A DNA stretch of 64,000 nt. Origin: Chitinibacter sp. FCG-7. Lineage in GTDB: Bacteria; Pseudomonadota; Gammaproteobacteria; Burkholderiales; Chitinibacteraceae. Below are positions 25,072-34,196 of the stretch, piece by piece (the first letter of the stretch is position 1; every line of letters starts with the position of its first letter). The notes below the pieces were generated by a model, which ran no database searches, was not told the origin of the DNA, and worked only from the letters and a program-made list of their open reading frames with translations. The stretch is taken from assembly GCF_040047665.1 (NCBI RefSeq), contig NZ_CP157355.1, positions 992,001-1,056,000 of the forward strand, written 5' to 3'. The translations under genes were made by a program, and so were the position numbers.

Positions 25072-26406
25072 ATGGAATCAAGTGTGAGTGAATTAAAAAA
25101 TATTGAAAAACTAGTCTTTTCTTTTTTCTGTGATTCCTCAGATTACAATGGAATTCCGTTACGAAAGGTCTCGCAAGACTTGGGTTTGGATTATGAGGAG
25201 TCAATTGACCTCATAAAAGAGCTTGTGAAAGCTGAGTTTGTATCAATTCAATCAAGCACAAACCCGCACATTATTGGCTTTAAGCACCATCCAGTTAAGT
25301 ATCAATTAGAGATACTTGAACACGCAAAATCAATCAAAGTGGAAAAGCAGTTATTTGGTAACTTCGAACTAGCAGTAGAGCAAACCGAATACCCTATATG
25401 CCTATACCCAACTCCAAAATATGCCAAAGAAAATCGATATACTGATAAGTATGGCTACGCAAAATATAGCGTTGAATTAGCGTTATCAGAACCTCAAATG
25501 AGTTTCAGATTTTTTGAAACAGATATTCTAGAGCGCTACTCGAATGAACCTCGATTTGATTTCGAATTTAATGATTTTAGTGGACAAATATCATGTAAAT
25601 ATGATGATAAAGGCAATCCAATACTTCGAGAAGAAGATCAAATATTTTTAAAATCATTTGGTTTGGGGTTTGATTCATCCGGCGCTAGGGTTATAGCGGT
25701 TTTGCTTTGTGATTTAGGCAGGCTTTCTTCTGAACATCAAGTTGCTTGGAGCGCTAAAGAAATTCCATGTACAGAATGTAAAGTACTTGAGGATTATTCT
25801 AATAACCTAATTTTCGGGCAATGGATAACATCAAAATCTGTTTTCACCGCATTGATAGATGAAATAAATGCCATCTACAAACTGACAGAGTCAATTTTTG
25901 GTGTGCCACTTTTTCGTAAAGAGCTTGATGGTGAGCATCGCCCTAAAAACTTCACTTTTTTCTTTTCACCTACATCCAAAAATTACTACGACTTCATTAA
26001 TATTCTTGATAAATATCTTTCAGAGAATATTAACAAGTCATTTTTTGAAGGCACGCTAGAGTTAGAAGAATTGAAGCCCATTGGCAATAACATTGTTGAG
26101 CGAGTCCAAAAGGGAACTTTGAGGCTCTTAGAGGAATGGGTGGCTAAGTCATTTCGGTTTCCAGATGACTCTTTCCCCAAAAAAACGTTGAAGCCTTTGA
26201 AGGATGTAAGAAATGAGAGGCAAAAACCAGCTCATACAGTAATTGAAAATAATTATGATTCTAATTTTATTGATAAACAAAAGAAAATAGTTGAAGCATG
26301 TTACATTTCAGTAAGTAGTTTAAGAAGAAATATTCAAACTCACCCTAAGGCAGAAAGCGTTGAGTTAGGCGCTCTCATAGACGATGAAAGAGTTAAGTAT
26401 TTTTAG
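25072..26406 (+). CDS. AT-rich protein of unknown function with a possible HEPN-like RX4H motif
   Basis: About 444 residues. The N-terminal 60 residues look like a winged-helix segment (IPLRKVSQDLGLDYEESIDL, then IKELVKAEFVSI). The middle contains FRFFETDILERYSNEPRFDF and FSGQISCKYDDKGNP. The C-terminal region is helical and carries RNERQKPAH, where RQKPAH fits the RX4-6H motif of HEPN ribonucleases; one such motif can occur by chance. AT-rich and in an island, so a defence or toxin role is possible but unproven. The start could be GTG 25048 or ATG 25072; neither SD is good. Confidence 0.6.
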   Translation: MESSVSELKNIEKLVFSFFCDSSDYNGIPLRKVSQDLGLDYEESIDLIKELVKAEFVSIQSSTNPHIIGFKHHPVKYQLEILEHAKSIKVEKQLFGNFELAVEQTEYPICLYPTPKYAKENRYTDKYGYAKYSVELALSEPQMSFRFFETDILERYSNEPRFDFEFNDFSGQISCKYDDKGNPILREEDQIFLKSFGLGFDSSGARVIAVLLCDLGRLSSEHQVAWSAKEIPCTECKVLEDYSNNLIFGQWITSKSVFTALIDEINAIYKLTESIFGVPLFRKELDGEHRPKNFTFFFSPTSKNYYDFINILDKYLSENINKSFFEGTLELEELKPIGNNIVERVQKGTLRLLEEWVAKSFRFPDDSFPKKTLKPLKDVRNERQKPAHTVIENNYDSNFIDKQKKIVEACYISVSSLRRNIQTHPKAESVELGALIDDERVKYF

Positions 26407-26544
26407 TACAGAGTAATAAAATTTTAACATTTGCTTAAACAGACAAAACAGCTAGCTTTTGCTCGTTCCTCGCTAATTTTATTGCCCGTTAGCAAAGCGT
26501 AAGGGTGCTTGGTTCGTTCTTTTCTGGTGTATGGGTACCTAGTT

Positions 26545-26664
26545 AAGTAGTGTTGCGTAACCAAATGGAAAAGATTTAACTCCCCCGGCATGGATGCCGC
26601 TTGTTCATTGGCTTTGCCACGGCATGGGTTCGGAGTCTTTCCATTTGGTTGCAACAGACTACTT
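26545..26664. mobile_element. 120-bp MITE-like element, copy 2
   Basis: The left end is AAGTAGTGTTGCGTAACC plus AAATGGAAA. The right end read inward on the other strand is AAGTAGTCTGTTGCAACC plus AAATGGAAA, so about 27 bp of imperfect terminal inverted repeat. It has the same 120-bp length as copy 1. The rest of the gap 26407-26948 shows no gene. Confidence 0.75.
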
Positions 26665-26948
26665 AAAAGCGTTGTTTATAAGTGCGTCGTTTTTATTGCT
26701 GTTTTGGGTTACTGGTGGTTTCGTGCTCAGCGCGCTGGTGGCTTTTTAGTTTTGGGTCGCGTTGCCTGCTTCGCTCTTCTCACCAACCCCTAACAAGGCA
26801 TTTAGCCGGACTGGCCGGGACGCGGCATCTTCATATCCATTACCAGCCACTCATGGCACCGAATACTGAGTGTCGGCAATGGGTCGATACCCGCCAAAAT
26901 GGCTTTACTTGCCAAAAGGTTAGTAACAGTCTTACCTTTTCATCACAC

Positions 26949-28550
26949 TCAATCCGCTGGCAGCATAATCATCGCCTGCAATCCGCCTTCGTGGTGATTG
27001 CTCAGCACCAGCTCGCCGCCGTGCGCCTGGATGATGTTGCGGGCGATGCCCAAGCCCAGCCCGTGGCCGTGGCTATTGCTGTGGCGGCCGTGCTCTAGCC
27101 GCACATAGGGGTCGAACAGCGTATGCAGGGCTTCTTCAGGTACGCCGGGGCCGTGGTCGCGGATGATGATCACGCATTTGCCCACGCCTTCAAACACGCT
27201 GATTTCGGCGCTTTGGCCATAAAACAGCGCATTGTCGAGCAGATTGCCGATGGCGCGTTTCAGCGCCAGCGGTTTGCCTTTGACACGCAGGCCGCAGCGG
27301 GTGAACGCCACTTCGTGGCCAGCCAAGCGCGCGTCGCGCACCATGCGCCCGAGCATGGCATCCAGACTAATCGCCGTGTGGTTTTCGTGAATATCGGAAT
27401 CGCGCACGCTTTGCAACGCGCCCTTGACCATCATGTCCAGCTCATCCAGATCTTCGTGAAACTCGGCGCGCGTGGCGTCGTCATCCAGCATTTCGGTGCG
27501 CAATTTCAGCCGGGTAATCGGCGTGCGCAAATCGTGGCTAATCGCAGTAAACAGTTTTTCGCGGTCTTCCAGATAGCGCACAATGCGCTCGCGCATGGCG
27601 GCAAAGGCTTGCGCGGTGCGGACAAACTCGACGCTGCCGGTTTCTGGCAACACCGGAGATTCGCCCTTGCCAAAGGCTTCGGCAGCATTCGATAGCGCGG
27701 CCAGCGGGCCGGTAATCCAGCGCGCCACCACCCAGCTGAGCAGCAAGACGGTGAGCAAGGTGACAAATTGCAGCAGCCAGCGCTCGGGCGGCAAGGGATT
27801 GCTGTTTTCCAGAAAAAACGGGTCGGGCATCAGCGTGGCCAGATACAGCCATTGCCCTGGCTCGAGTTGCGCCTGAATCACCAATACGGGCGCGGGGCGC
27901 GGCTTGATCAGCAGCGTGTTTTTGATCCAGTGATCGGGCAGCTCGGCAATCAGGGTGCCATCATTATTGACCGCCAGCTTGTCAGGCCAAGCAAAGCTGA
28001 CGCGTACAGCATGCAGCTGCGGCAGTTTACTGGAAATATCCTGATGTATTGCCTCCAAAACCACATTGGACAAGGGCTCTGGCTCTATACCCTCCAGCTC
28101 AACCAGATCACTATTGGCGCTGATGAAAAAACGTGTCCCGCCGATTTCGCGGATCTGCTCGATCACCAGCTGGCGGTAATTGAGCGGCAGGCTGTGAAAA
28201 TAGCGGATCGCGCTCACCGCGCCCGACGACAGATGCAATGAAGCCTGCCGCACTTCCTGCTCGGATTTACCCTTGAGATAAGTAGCCCAGATCAGATTAC
28301 CCAGCAGCTGCGACGCCAATACCCCCAGCGCCATCACCAGCAGAAAGCGGGCCAGCAGGCTGGCTGGCAACAAGCGCTCCACCCAGTTGGGCGCGCGGCG
28401 GCCAACCCAGCGGCCTATCCAGCGACCGATCTTGCGATCAGACAAAAGGGCGGGCTGCTCATTGCCCTCAGTGCGCCAGCGCGCCGTGCTGGGGCTGGCC
28501 AGCTCCTGCCCGGCTTCGATCATCGCCGCCGTAATGCGCGGTTCAGACAT
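26949..28550 (-). CDS. Sensor histidine kinase, GtrS-like
   Basis: A 533-residue inner-membrane kinase. Order: an unusually long cytoplasmic N-terminus (about 65 residues), TM1 (ARFLLVMALGVLASQLLGNL), a periplasmic sensor region, TM2 (LLQFVTLLTVLLLSWVVARW), HAMP, HisKA with H339 in AISHDLRTPITRLK, and HATPase with NLLDNALFYG, RDHGPGVP and GHGLGLGIARNI. It should phosphorylate the regulator encoded just upstream. The start overlaps the regulator's stop by 8 bp, which decides the long N-terminus. It is the last gene of the binding protein-regulator-kinase operon. By analogy with GtrS-GltR it should sense a sugar or sugar acid. Confidence 0.9.
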   Translation of the reverse strand: MSEPRITAAMIEAGQELASPSTARWRTEGNEQPALLSDRKIGRWIGRWVGRRAPNWVERLLPASLLARFLLVMALGVLASQLLGNLIWATYLKGKSEQEVRQASLHLSSGAVSAIRYFHSLPLNYRQLVIEQIREIGGTRFFISANSDLVELEGIEPEPLSNVVLEAIHQDISSKLPQLHAVRVSFAWPDKLAVNNDGTLIAELPDHWIKNTLLIKPRPAPVLVIQAQLEPGQWLYLATLMPDPFFLENSNPLPPERWLLQFVTLLTVLLLSWVVARWITGPLAALSNAAEAFGKGESPVLPETGSVEFVRTAQAFAAMRERIVRYLEDREKLFTAISHDLRTPITRLKLRTEMLDDDATRAEFHEDLDELDMMVKGALQSVRDSDIHENHTAISLDAMLGRMVRDARLAGHEVAFTRCGLRVKGKPLALKRAIGNLLDNALFYGQSAEISVFEGVGKCVIIIRDHGPGVPEEALHTLFDPYVRLEHGRHSNSHGHGLGLGIARNIIQAHGGELVLSNHHEGGLQAMIMLPAD

Positions 28551-29259
28551 TGCTCAGGCTCACCTCGGCCGACAGCACATAGCCTGCGCCACGCACCGTT
28601 TTAATCAGGCTGGGCTGCTTGCCGTCATCCGACAGGCGCTGGCGCAAACGGCTGACCTGCACATCGAGCGAGCGATCCAGCGGGCCAATGTCGCGGCCGC
28701 GCGTTTCTTCGGCCAGCTGGCTGCGATCCAGAATCTGCCCGGGATGCTCGAGAAAGAATTTCAGCAGCTGGAAATCCAGCCCGGTCAGCTTGACCGAATC
28801 GCCGCTGGGCGAATGCAAAGTGCGTTCAACCGTATCGAGCGTAAAGCCGACAAAGCGGTAATAGCGCCCGCCCGTGTGGGCATTATCCAGCCCGGCGCGG
28901 CGGTGGATGGCCTTGATGCGGGCGAGCAATTCGCGCGGGTTGTAGGGTTTGGCGATGTAGTCATCGGCGCCCAGCTCCAGCCCGACAATACGGTCGGTGT
29001 CATCCGAGCTGGCTGTGAGCATAATAATCGGTACATTGCATTGCTTGCGCACGGCCTGACACAGTACAAAGCCGTCGGTATCGGGCAGCATCACGTCCAG
29101 AATCACCAGGCTGAGCTCGTCGCGGCAGCGCTCGAATTCTTGATGAAAGCTCTCGCCATCGTGCGCGAGGCGCACTTCGTACTGATTGCGCTCCAGATAC
29201 GCCTTGAGCAGCATGCGCGTTTTTTGGTCATCATCGACGATCAGGATTTTTCGCGTCAT
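28543..29259 (-). CDS. OmpR/PhoB-family response regulator, GltR-like
   Basis: A 238-residue regulator. The receiver domain has the acidic pocket VDDDQ, phospho-acceptor D55 in VILDVMLPDTDG, and the Lys in AKPYNPREL. The C-terminal winged helix has LTGLDFQLLKFFLEHPGQI and RSLDVQVSRLRQRL. It should bind promoters of the adjacent sugar transporter when phosphorylated by the downstream kinase. Its start overlaps the preceding binding-protein gene by 4 bp (ATGA), and its end overlaps the kinase gene by 8 bp, so the three are one transcript. Confidence 0.92.
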   Translation of the reverse strand: MTRKILIVDDDQKTRMLLKAYLERNQYEVRLAHDGESFHQEFERCRDELSLVILDVMLPDTDGFVLCQAVRKQCNVPIIMLTASSDDTDRIVGLELGADDYIAKPYNPRELLARIKAIHRRAGLDNAHTGGRYYRFVGFTLDTVERTLHSPSGDSVKLTGLDFQLLKFFLEHPGQILDRSQLAEETRGRDIGPLDRSLDVQVSRLRQRLSDDGKQPSLIKTVRGAGYVLSAEVSLSNV

Positions 29260-30539
29260 TCCATATTTCCTTCTTGTATATTCAGAGCCCGCACCATGGC
29301 CGACATGCGCTGCTGGTAATCGGCCACGCTGATCCTGTCGTCCAGGTAGAACTTCTGGATTTGCGCCACGATGGCGTCTTTGAATTTTTCGTCGGTGGCC
29401 ATGCGGTGTACCAGGCTGGGCGCCTGCACCACTTTGCCACGGTTAAATGTCTGCCAGGAGCTGGCGGCACAACGATCGAGCGCGGCAATGGCTTTGGGGT
29501 CCAGATCACGGCGCACCGGCACCGAGCCTTTAATGCGGTTATAGCCCTGCTGCACCGGCATGGACACCATCAGTTGCGCCACCTTTTCCTGCACGGTTTG
29601 CTGCGAATAATCGCCGCTGAACATCACAAAGCTATCAATGCTGTACAGATGATATTGCTGGGTATTGGGCACGGTGGTGCAAGCAAAATCGGTGTCGAGC
29701 TTTTGGCCCATACTCAGCAATTCACCTTTGAACCAGTCACCCATAATCACCATGCCAATTTGTCCGGCGGCAAACTGCTGGGCCACGTCGGTCCACGATT
29801 GCTCGCGTGGCAATTTGCCAGCACCCACATGCGTATAGGTGCGCATCTGGCGCAAGCGATTCAGAGCGCGGGCAAAGCGCGCATCCAGATAGGCGGTGGC
29901 GCTGCGCTCGACAAAGACATCGCGGTAAAAAGTGGGCCCGCCTTCCATCAGCACCAGCGTTTCAAACAGTGTGGCCACCTGCCAGGCCTCGCTGCTTTGC
30001 CCCAGCGGAATAATATTGGCCGCGGCCAGCCGCAGCGCTGCGCGTTTGAAATCATCCATGCTGCGCGGCTCGGGCAAACCGAGCTGGCGAAACAGGCGAA
30101 CGTTGTAATACAGATTATTGATCCGGTGCAGCCCCAGCGGTGCCGCCACCGTGTGTTCGCGGTGCATCAGCAAATTGCTGACCGTGGGCGAGAGCGATTT
30201 GTGCCAGCCATGGGTTTTGGCCACCTGATCAAGCTCCAGAATCAGCCCCAGATCGGCCCATTCGGCAATCGCCGGGCCAATCAATTGCGCTACCGCAGGC
30301 TGCTTGCCGGCCAGCACACGGCTTTTGAGTACACGCATTGCGCCAATACCGCCACCACCGGGAATCGCAGCATCGCGCCACTCGATTTTTTCTTCGAGTA
30401 ATTTACTTTGCAAAAACCGGGTCGCGCCGCGCTCGCTGGCGGAAGTCCACCAATGCAGCACATCGACCGATTCGCTGGCGCAGGCGTTGGCACAGAACAG
30501 CAAGCCCAGCACACTGATTTTTGCTTTGTATTCAAACAC
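29256..30539 (-). CDS. Periplasmic sugar-binding protein of the GtsA type, in a sensor operon
   Basis: A family 1 solute-binding protein of about 427 residues. The N-terminal block VDVLHWWTSASERGA, the glycine run IPGGGGIGAMRVLKSRV and LIGPAIAEWADLG match glucose/mannose-binding proteins of the GtsA type. The signal peptide ends near LLFCANACA. It is translated first in an operon with a regulator and kinase, not with permeases, so it probably presents a sugar to the kinase. GTG 30539 is preferred (GGTGGAG upstream and a compact signal peptide); the open frame extends to GTG 30569. Confidence 0.8.
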   Translation of the reverse strand: MFEYKAKISVLGLLFCANACASESVDVLHWWTSASERGATRFLQSKLLEEKIEWRDAAIPGGGGIGAMRVLKSRVLAGKQPAVAQLIGPAIAEWADLGLILELDQVAKTHGWHKSLSPTVSNLLMHREHTVAAPLGLHRINNLYYNVRLFRQLGLPEPRSMDDFKRAALRLAAANIIPLGQSSEAWQVATLFETLVLMEGGPTFYRDVFVERSATAYLDARFARALNRLRQMRTYTHVGAGKLPREQSWTDVAQQFAAGQIGMVIMGDWFKGELLSMGQKLDTDFACTTVPNTQQYHLYSIDSFVMFSGDYSQQTVQEKVAQLMVSMPVQQGYNRIKGSVPVRRDLDPKAIAALDRCAASSWQTFNRGKVVQAPSLVHRMATDEKFKDAIVAQIQKFYLDDRISVADYQQRMSAMVRALNIQEGNME

Positions 30540-30886
30540 CTGTTGTGTACTCCACCAAGATGCGGTCACTATATCGTAAGCAAGGACAGTAAATTGTAAT
30601 AAAACATCACATATTCTTGCCGAACCCTAACACGATTCACACTGCCGATACGCCCGCTTGGGCTTATTTTTGCTCAGTTTGCCACCCGTGGCGATGGGGG
30701 CTTTCGTTAATATTTGTAAAGCCTGCCGGGCAGAAAATCAGGCAGAAAAACCACAATAAATGATATAAATCAGTAAGTTAGCAAAACAAGCAGCTCAGCA
30801 TAGCGGCAAAATCGTGTCACATGAATCAACGTGATAATTTCCTTGCACCGTGGCAGTAGATCACGGCAACACGAGGATATTCGATC
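30540..30886. promoter_or_regulatory. Divergent promoter region of sensor operon and sugar importer
   Basis: A 347-bp gap between the divergent operons, so both promoters must lie here. An inverted repeat TCAC-ATGAATCAAC-GTGA at 30817-30834, 53 bp before the binding-protein start, is the best operator candidate. I cannot assign a binding protein to it. No clear -35/-10 pair was picked. Confidence 0.45.
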
Positions 30887-32143
30887 ATGCATAACACGCT
30901 TTACAAAGCATCAGTTCGCGCCGCAATCACCGCTGCATTGCTGGCTGGCAGCGCCGCACAAGCTGGCACCATCACCATTGAATCATGGCGCGTTGACGAC
31001 AAAACGCTGTGGGAAGACGTACTGATCCCAGCGTTCCAGAAGAAAAACCCCGGCATTCAGGTCAAATTCACACCAACCGCACCCACTGAATACGACTCAT
31101 CGCTGACTGCGCGTTTGGCAGGCGGCACAGCGGGCGATCTGATCACCTGCCGCCCGTTTGATAAATCCCTCGACTTGTTCAAAAAAGGCCAGCTGGAAAA
31201 ACTCGATGGCAAGCCCGGCATGGAATATTTCCCGCCCTCCGCCAAAGTGGCTTGGCAAAGCGATGATGGCAAAAACACCTACTGCATGCCGATGGCGTCG
31301 GTGATGCATGGTTTTTTCTACAACAAGAAAATCTTCAAAGACCTGAATCTGAAAGAGCCAAAAACGCAGGCTGAATTCTTCGCCACGCTCGAAGCCCTGA
31401 AAAAAGCGGGCAAAACGCCGATCGCACTGGGCACTGCCGATCAGTGGGAATCGAACCAGATCGTGTTCACCAGCATCGGTGCGAACGCGTGGAAAGGTGA
31501 AGAAGGCCGTAAAGCGCTGATCGCTGGTAAAGCCAAATTTACCGATCCGCAATTTGTGGCGGCGTGGGAACAAATGGCCAAGTGGGGCCCGTATATGGGC
31601 AAAGGCGCGTCAGCACAAACCTACGCCGACAGCCAGAATCTGTTCGCAATGGGCAAGGCCGGGATCTACCCAGCTGGCTCATGGGATATTGCTTACTTTA
31701 ACCAGCAAGGCCTCGATTTTGGCGCCTTCCCGCCGCCAGTCGCCAAAGCGGGCGACAAGTGCTACATCTCGGATCACACCGACATTGGCATGGGTATCAA
31801 TCCAAAAGCCAAAAACAAGGCCGAGGCTTACAAATTCCTCGCTTGGCTGGGCTCGCAAGAATTTGCCGACCTGTACACCAATAAAGTCACCGGCTTTTTC
31901 TCGCTCTCTAACCACCTGATTTCGGTCAAAGACCCAGTGGCCAAACAAATGCTCGACTGGCGCAAATCCTGCGGTTCAACGATCCGCCTGAACGCGCAGA
32001 TCATGAACCGTGGCGAGCCAGCAATGGAAAACGAGCTGTGGAATGTCAGCTCGCAAGTGCTGAACGGCAAAATGGCCCCGAAAGACGCCGCCGCCAAAAT
32101 CCAGACCGGTTTTGCCAAATGGCATAAGCCACAGCAGAAATAA
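30887..32143 (+). CDS. ABC transporter sugar-binding protein (CUT1)
   Basis: A 418-residue family 1 solute-binding protein. The signal peptide (about 1-26) ends GSAAQAG. Mature start: TITIESWRVDDKTLWEDVLI. Family motifs include ARLAGGTAGDLITCRP, VMHGFFYNKKIFKDL and GIYPAGSWDIAYF. It delivers a sugar to the two permeases encoded downstream. The substrate is unknown; in a chitin user, chitobiose or GlcNAc is plausible but not shown. The SD CGAGGA (30872-30877) supports ATG 30887. A palindromic repeat separates it from the permease genes. Confidence 0.9.
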   Translation: MHNTLYKASVRAAITAALLAGSAAQAGTITIESWRVDDKTLWEDVLIPAFQKKNPGIQVKFTPTAPTEYDSSLTARLAGGTAGDLITCRPFDKSLDLFKKGQLEKLDGKPGMEYFPPSAKVAWQSDDGKNTYCMPMASVMHGFFYNKKIFKDLNLKEPKTQAEFFATLEALKKAGKTPIALGTADQWESNQIVFTSIGANAWKGEEGRKALIAGKAKFTDPQFVAAWEQMAKWGPYMGKGASAQTYADSQNLFAMGKAGIYPAGSWDIAYFNQQGLDFGAFPPPVAKAGDKCYISDHTDIGMGINPKAKNKAEAYKFLAWLGSQEFADLYTNKVTGFFSLSNHLISVKDPVAKQMLDWRKSCGSTIRLNAQIMNRGEPAMENELWNVSSQVLNGKMAPKDAAAKIQTGFAKWHKPQQK

Positions 32144-32182
32144 ACCACCCGGTTTCTCACTGGGCCAACACGACCATCAAGT

Positions 32183-32231
32183 GGGTATATCAATGTAGAT
32201 CATATTAAATATGAGCTATGGCGCTATACCC
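32183..32231 (+). repeat. Palindromic GGTATA/ATACCC repeat, copy 6
   Basis: A 49-bp unit GGGTATATCAATG...GGCGCTATACCC with an inner near-palindrome CATATTAAATATG. It lies between the binding-protein and first permease genes, where an mRNA hairpin could stabilise the upstream message and favour binding-protein synthesis. Confidence 0.75.
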
Positions 32232-32363
32232 TCCTCTCCTCCTCTCACAGTGATGGATGTGGGTTTCAGCCGGCGGTGCGTTCCATCCACCACCGCCGGT
32301 TCTTTTTATTTCCGCCACATTGCGCTGGCACTGCCAGCCATGGACTTTGTTTGGGAGCTTGCG

Positions 32364-33275
32364 ATGAAACGCATGCCTTGGCATATCGCCGTCTTTTTAG
32401 CCCCCGCCGTGCTGCTGTACTCGGTCTTTAGCGCGCTGCCGCTGCTCGATACGCTGCGTCTGGGTTTTTTCACCAGCAATGACGCTGGCCAAACCAGCTT
32501 TGTTGGCCTGGCCAACTACATCACGATTCTGACCGACCCGGCCTGGTCGGAGTCGTTCTGGAATGCGATGTGGAATAACTGCAAGTTCTTCCTGATCCAC
32601 CTACTGATCCAGAACCCGATTGGCCTGATTCTGGCCACCTTGCTCTCGCTCAAAGGGCTCAAGGGCGCGCGCCACTATCGCACGCTGATTTTCCTGCCAA
32701 CGCTACTGTCGGTCGTGATTATCGGCTTTATCTGGCAGCTGATTCTGTCGCCTTTGTGGGGTGTTTCCGAAGGCTTGATGGATAAAGTCGGTCTCGTTGA
32801 TTACTTCGCGCCATGGCTCGGTGAAGAAGGCTCGGCGCTGATTACGCTGGCGCTGATTTCGGTCTGGCAATTTGTCGGCATCCCGATGATGCTGATTTAT
32901 GCCGCGCTGCTCGCAGTTCCCGAAGACATCGTTGAAGCCGCGCACGTCGAAGGCGCTTCAGCGTGGCGCATTTTCTGGGAAATCAAACTGCCGCTGATTT
33001 TGCCCACGCTGGGCTTGGTGACGATTCTGACTTACGTTGGCAATTTTAATGCCTTTGATCTGATTTACTCGGTCAAAGGCGCAATCGCCGGGCCGAACTA
33101 CAGCACCGATATTCTGGGCACGCTGTTCTACCGCACCTTCTTTGGCTACCAGAGCCAGATCGGCAGCCCAACGATGGGCGCGGCCGTGGCCACGCTGATG
33201 TTCCTCGTCATTCTTGCCGGGGTCGGCGCGTATTTCTATTTTGTTCAGCGCAAGCTGACGCGTTACGAGCTGTAG
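32364..33275 (+). CDS. Sugar ABC transporter permease (MalF-like)
   Basis: A 303-residue inner-membrane protein with about six hydrophobic segments. The EAA loop for contact with the ATPase reads EDIVEAAHVEGASAWRIFWE then IKLPLILPTLG. It is the first permease of the CUT1 importer. ATG 32364 is selected because GGGAG (32353-32357) is a good SD. The open frame extends 51 codons further but those codons include part of the palindromic repeat and are not protein-like. Confidence 0.92.
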   Translation: MKRMPWHIAVFLAPAVLLYSVFSALPLLDTLRLGFFTSNDAGQTSFVGLANYITILTDPAWSESFWNAMWNNCKFFLIHLLIQNPIGLILATLLSLKGLKGARHYRTLIFLPTLLSVVIIGFIWQLILSPLWGVSEGLMDKVGLVDYFAPWLGEEGSALITLALISVWQFVGIPMMLIYAALLAVPEDIVEAAHVEGASAWRIFWEIKLPLILPTLGLVTILTYVGNFNAFDLIYSVKGAIAGPNYSTDILGTLFYRTFFGYQSQIGSPTMGAAVATLMFLVILAGVGAYFYFVQRKLTRYEL

Positions 33276-33335
33276 GCCGGCTTGTAATCCGGCAAATATT
33301 GTCGGCTTACGCTGCGCGACCCCGACCTACATCCT
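33271..33335 (+). repeat. Intergenic inverted repeat between permease genes
   Basis: TGTAGGCCGGCTTGTAATCC...CGCGACCCCGACCTACAT; the ends (TGTAGG / CCTACA) are complementary and the interior repeats GGCTTGTAA/GGCTTACG. It resembles the common TAGGTCGG...CCGACCTA type of intergenic element. Confidence 0.55.
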
Positions 33336-33356
33336 CAATCGCTTAAGGATTGTTTT

Positions 33357-34196
33357 ATGAAGAAAAATCTACGCAAACCGCTCTCAGCAGCCGGCGTGCA
33401 TCTGGCGCTGGGCGGCTACACGCTGCTGGCGCTGTTCCCGATCATCCTGATTCTGATTAACGCGTTTAAAAGCCGCACCGGGATTTTTGACGACCCGCTC
33501 GCACTGCCGAATGCCGAGACCTTTTTTATCGGCGGTTTCGAAAAGGTCATCGCCAAGTCGCATTTCATGCTGTATTTCGGCAATAGCCTAACGGTGACGC
33601 TGGTGTCGTTGGCGCTGATTTTGTTGTTTGGCGCAATGGCGGCGTGGGCGCTGTCGGAATATAAATTCCGTGGTAATCGCTTGCTCGCGCTATATATGGC
33701 GATCGGCATTATGGTGCCGATTCGGCTTGGCACCGTGTCGATTCTGGAGCTGATCGTCAAACTTGATCTGATCAATACGCTGACCGCGCTGATTCTGGTG
33801 TACACCGCGCAAGGCCTGCCGCTGGCGATCATGATTTTGAGCGAATTTATTTCGCAGATCCCGAAAGAGCTGAAAGAAGCGGCACGCTGCGATGGCGTAG
33901 GCGAGTTCAAAATTTTCTTCCAGATCATCCTGCCGCTGATTCGCCCTGCCGTTGCCACCGTGGCCGTGTTTACGATGATTCCGGTTTGGAACGATCTGTG
34001 GTTCCCGCTGATTTTAGCGCCCGGTGAAGAAACACAAACCGTGACGCTCGGCGTGCAGCAGTTTATCGGTCAATACGTCACCGACTGGAATTCCGTTCTC
34101 GCCGCACTGAGCCTGGCGGTGATTCCGGTGCTGATTATGTACACGATTTTCTCGCGTCAACTGATCCGCGGCCTGACTTCGGGGGCGGTGAAATAA
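33357..34196 (+). CDS. Sugar ABC transporter permease (MalG-like)
   Basis: A 279-residue second permease of the CUT1 importer with about six hydrophobic segments. The EAA loop reads PKELKEAARCDGVGEFKIFF then QIILPLIRPAVATVA. The C-terminus ISRQLIRGL-like (FSRQLIRGLTSGAVK) is typical for MalG-type proteins. SD TAAGGA lies 7 nt upstream of the ATG. It forms a heterodimer with the preceding permease. Confidence 0.92.
   Translation: MKKNLRKPLSAAGVHLALGGYTLLALFPIILILINAFKSRTGIFDDPLALPNAETFFIGGFEKVIAKSHFMLYFGNSLTVTLVSLALILLFGAMAAWALSEYKFRGNRLLALYMAIGIMVPIRLGTVSILELIVKLDLINTLTALILVYTAQGLPLAIMILSEFISQIPKELKEAARCDGVGEFKIFFQIILPLIRPAVATVAVFTMIPVWNDLWFPLILAPGEETQTVTLGVQQFIGQYVTDWNSVLAALSLAVIPVLIMYTIFSRQLIRGLTSGAVK

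Larger units (their letters stand above)
20761..26948. other. Accessory island bounded by core genes
   Basis: Between the PhyH gene and the histidine kinase gene lie four cargo genes separated by gaps of 345 to 833 bp full of repeats. Two genes (21594-22064 and 25072-26406) are clearly AT-rich against GC-rich neighbours. The stretch holds two 120-bp MITE-like elements, two degenerate palindromic repeats, a duplicated 98-bp block and three copies of a GTGCGC repeat. No integrase, transposase or tRNA is visible. Confidence 0.65.

Noticed and set aside
26780..26830. CCTAACAAGGCATTTAGCC followed by GGGACGCGGC, like the start of an integron attC site
   Set aside because: Only one half-site is visible, no matching GTTAG-type partner at the right distance was found and no integrase is present.
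30539..30569. Longer N-terminus for the GtsA-like protein
   Set aside because: The added residues (TASWWSTQQ) do not look like a signal peptide start and the SD is better for GTG 30539.
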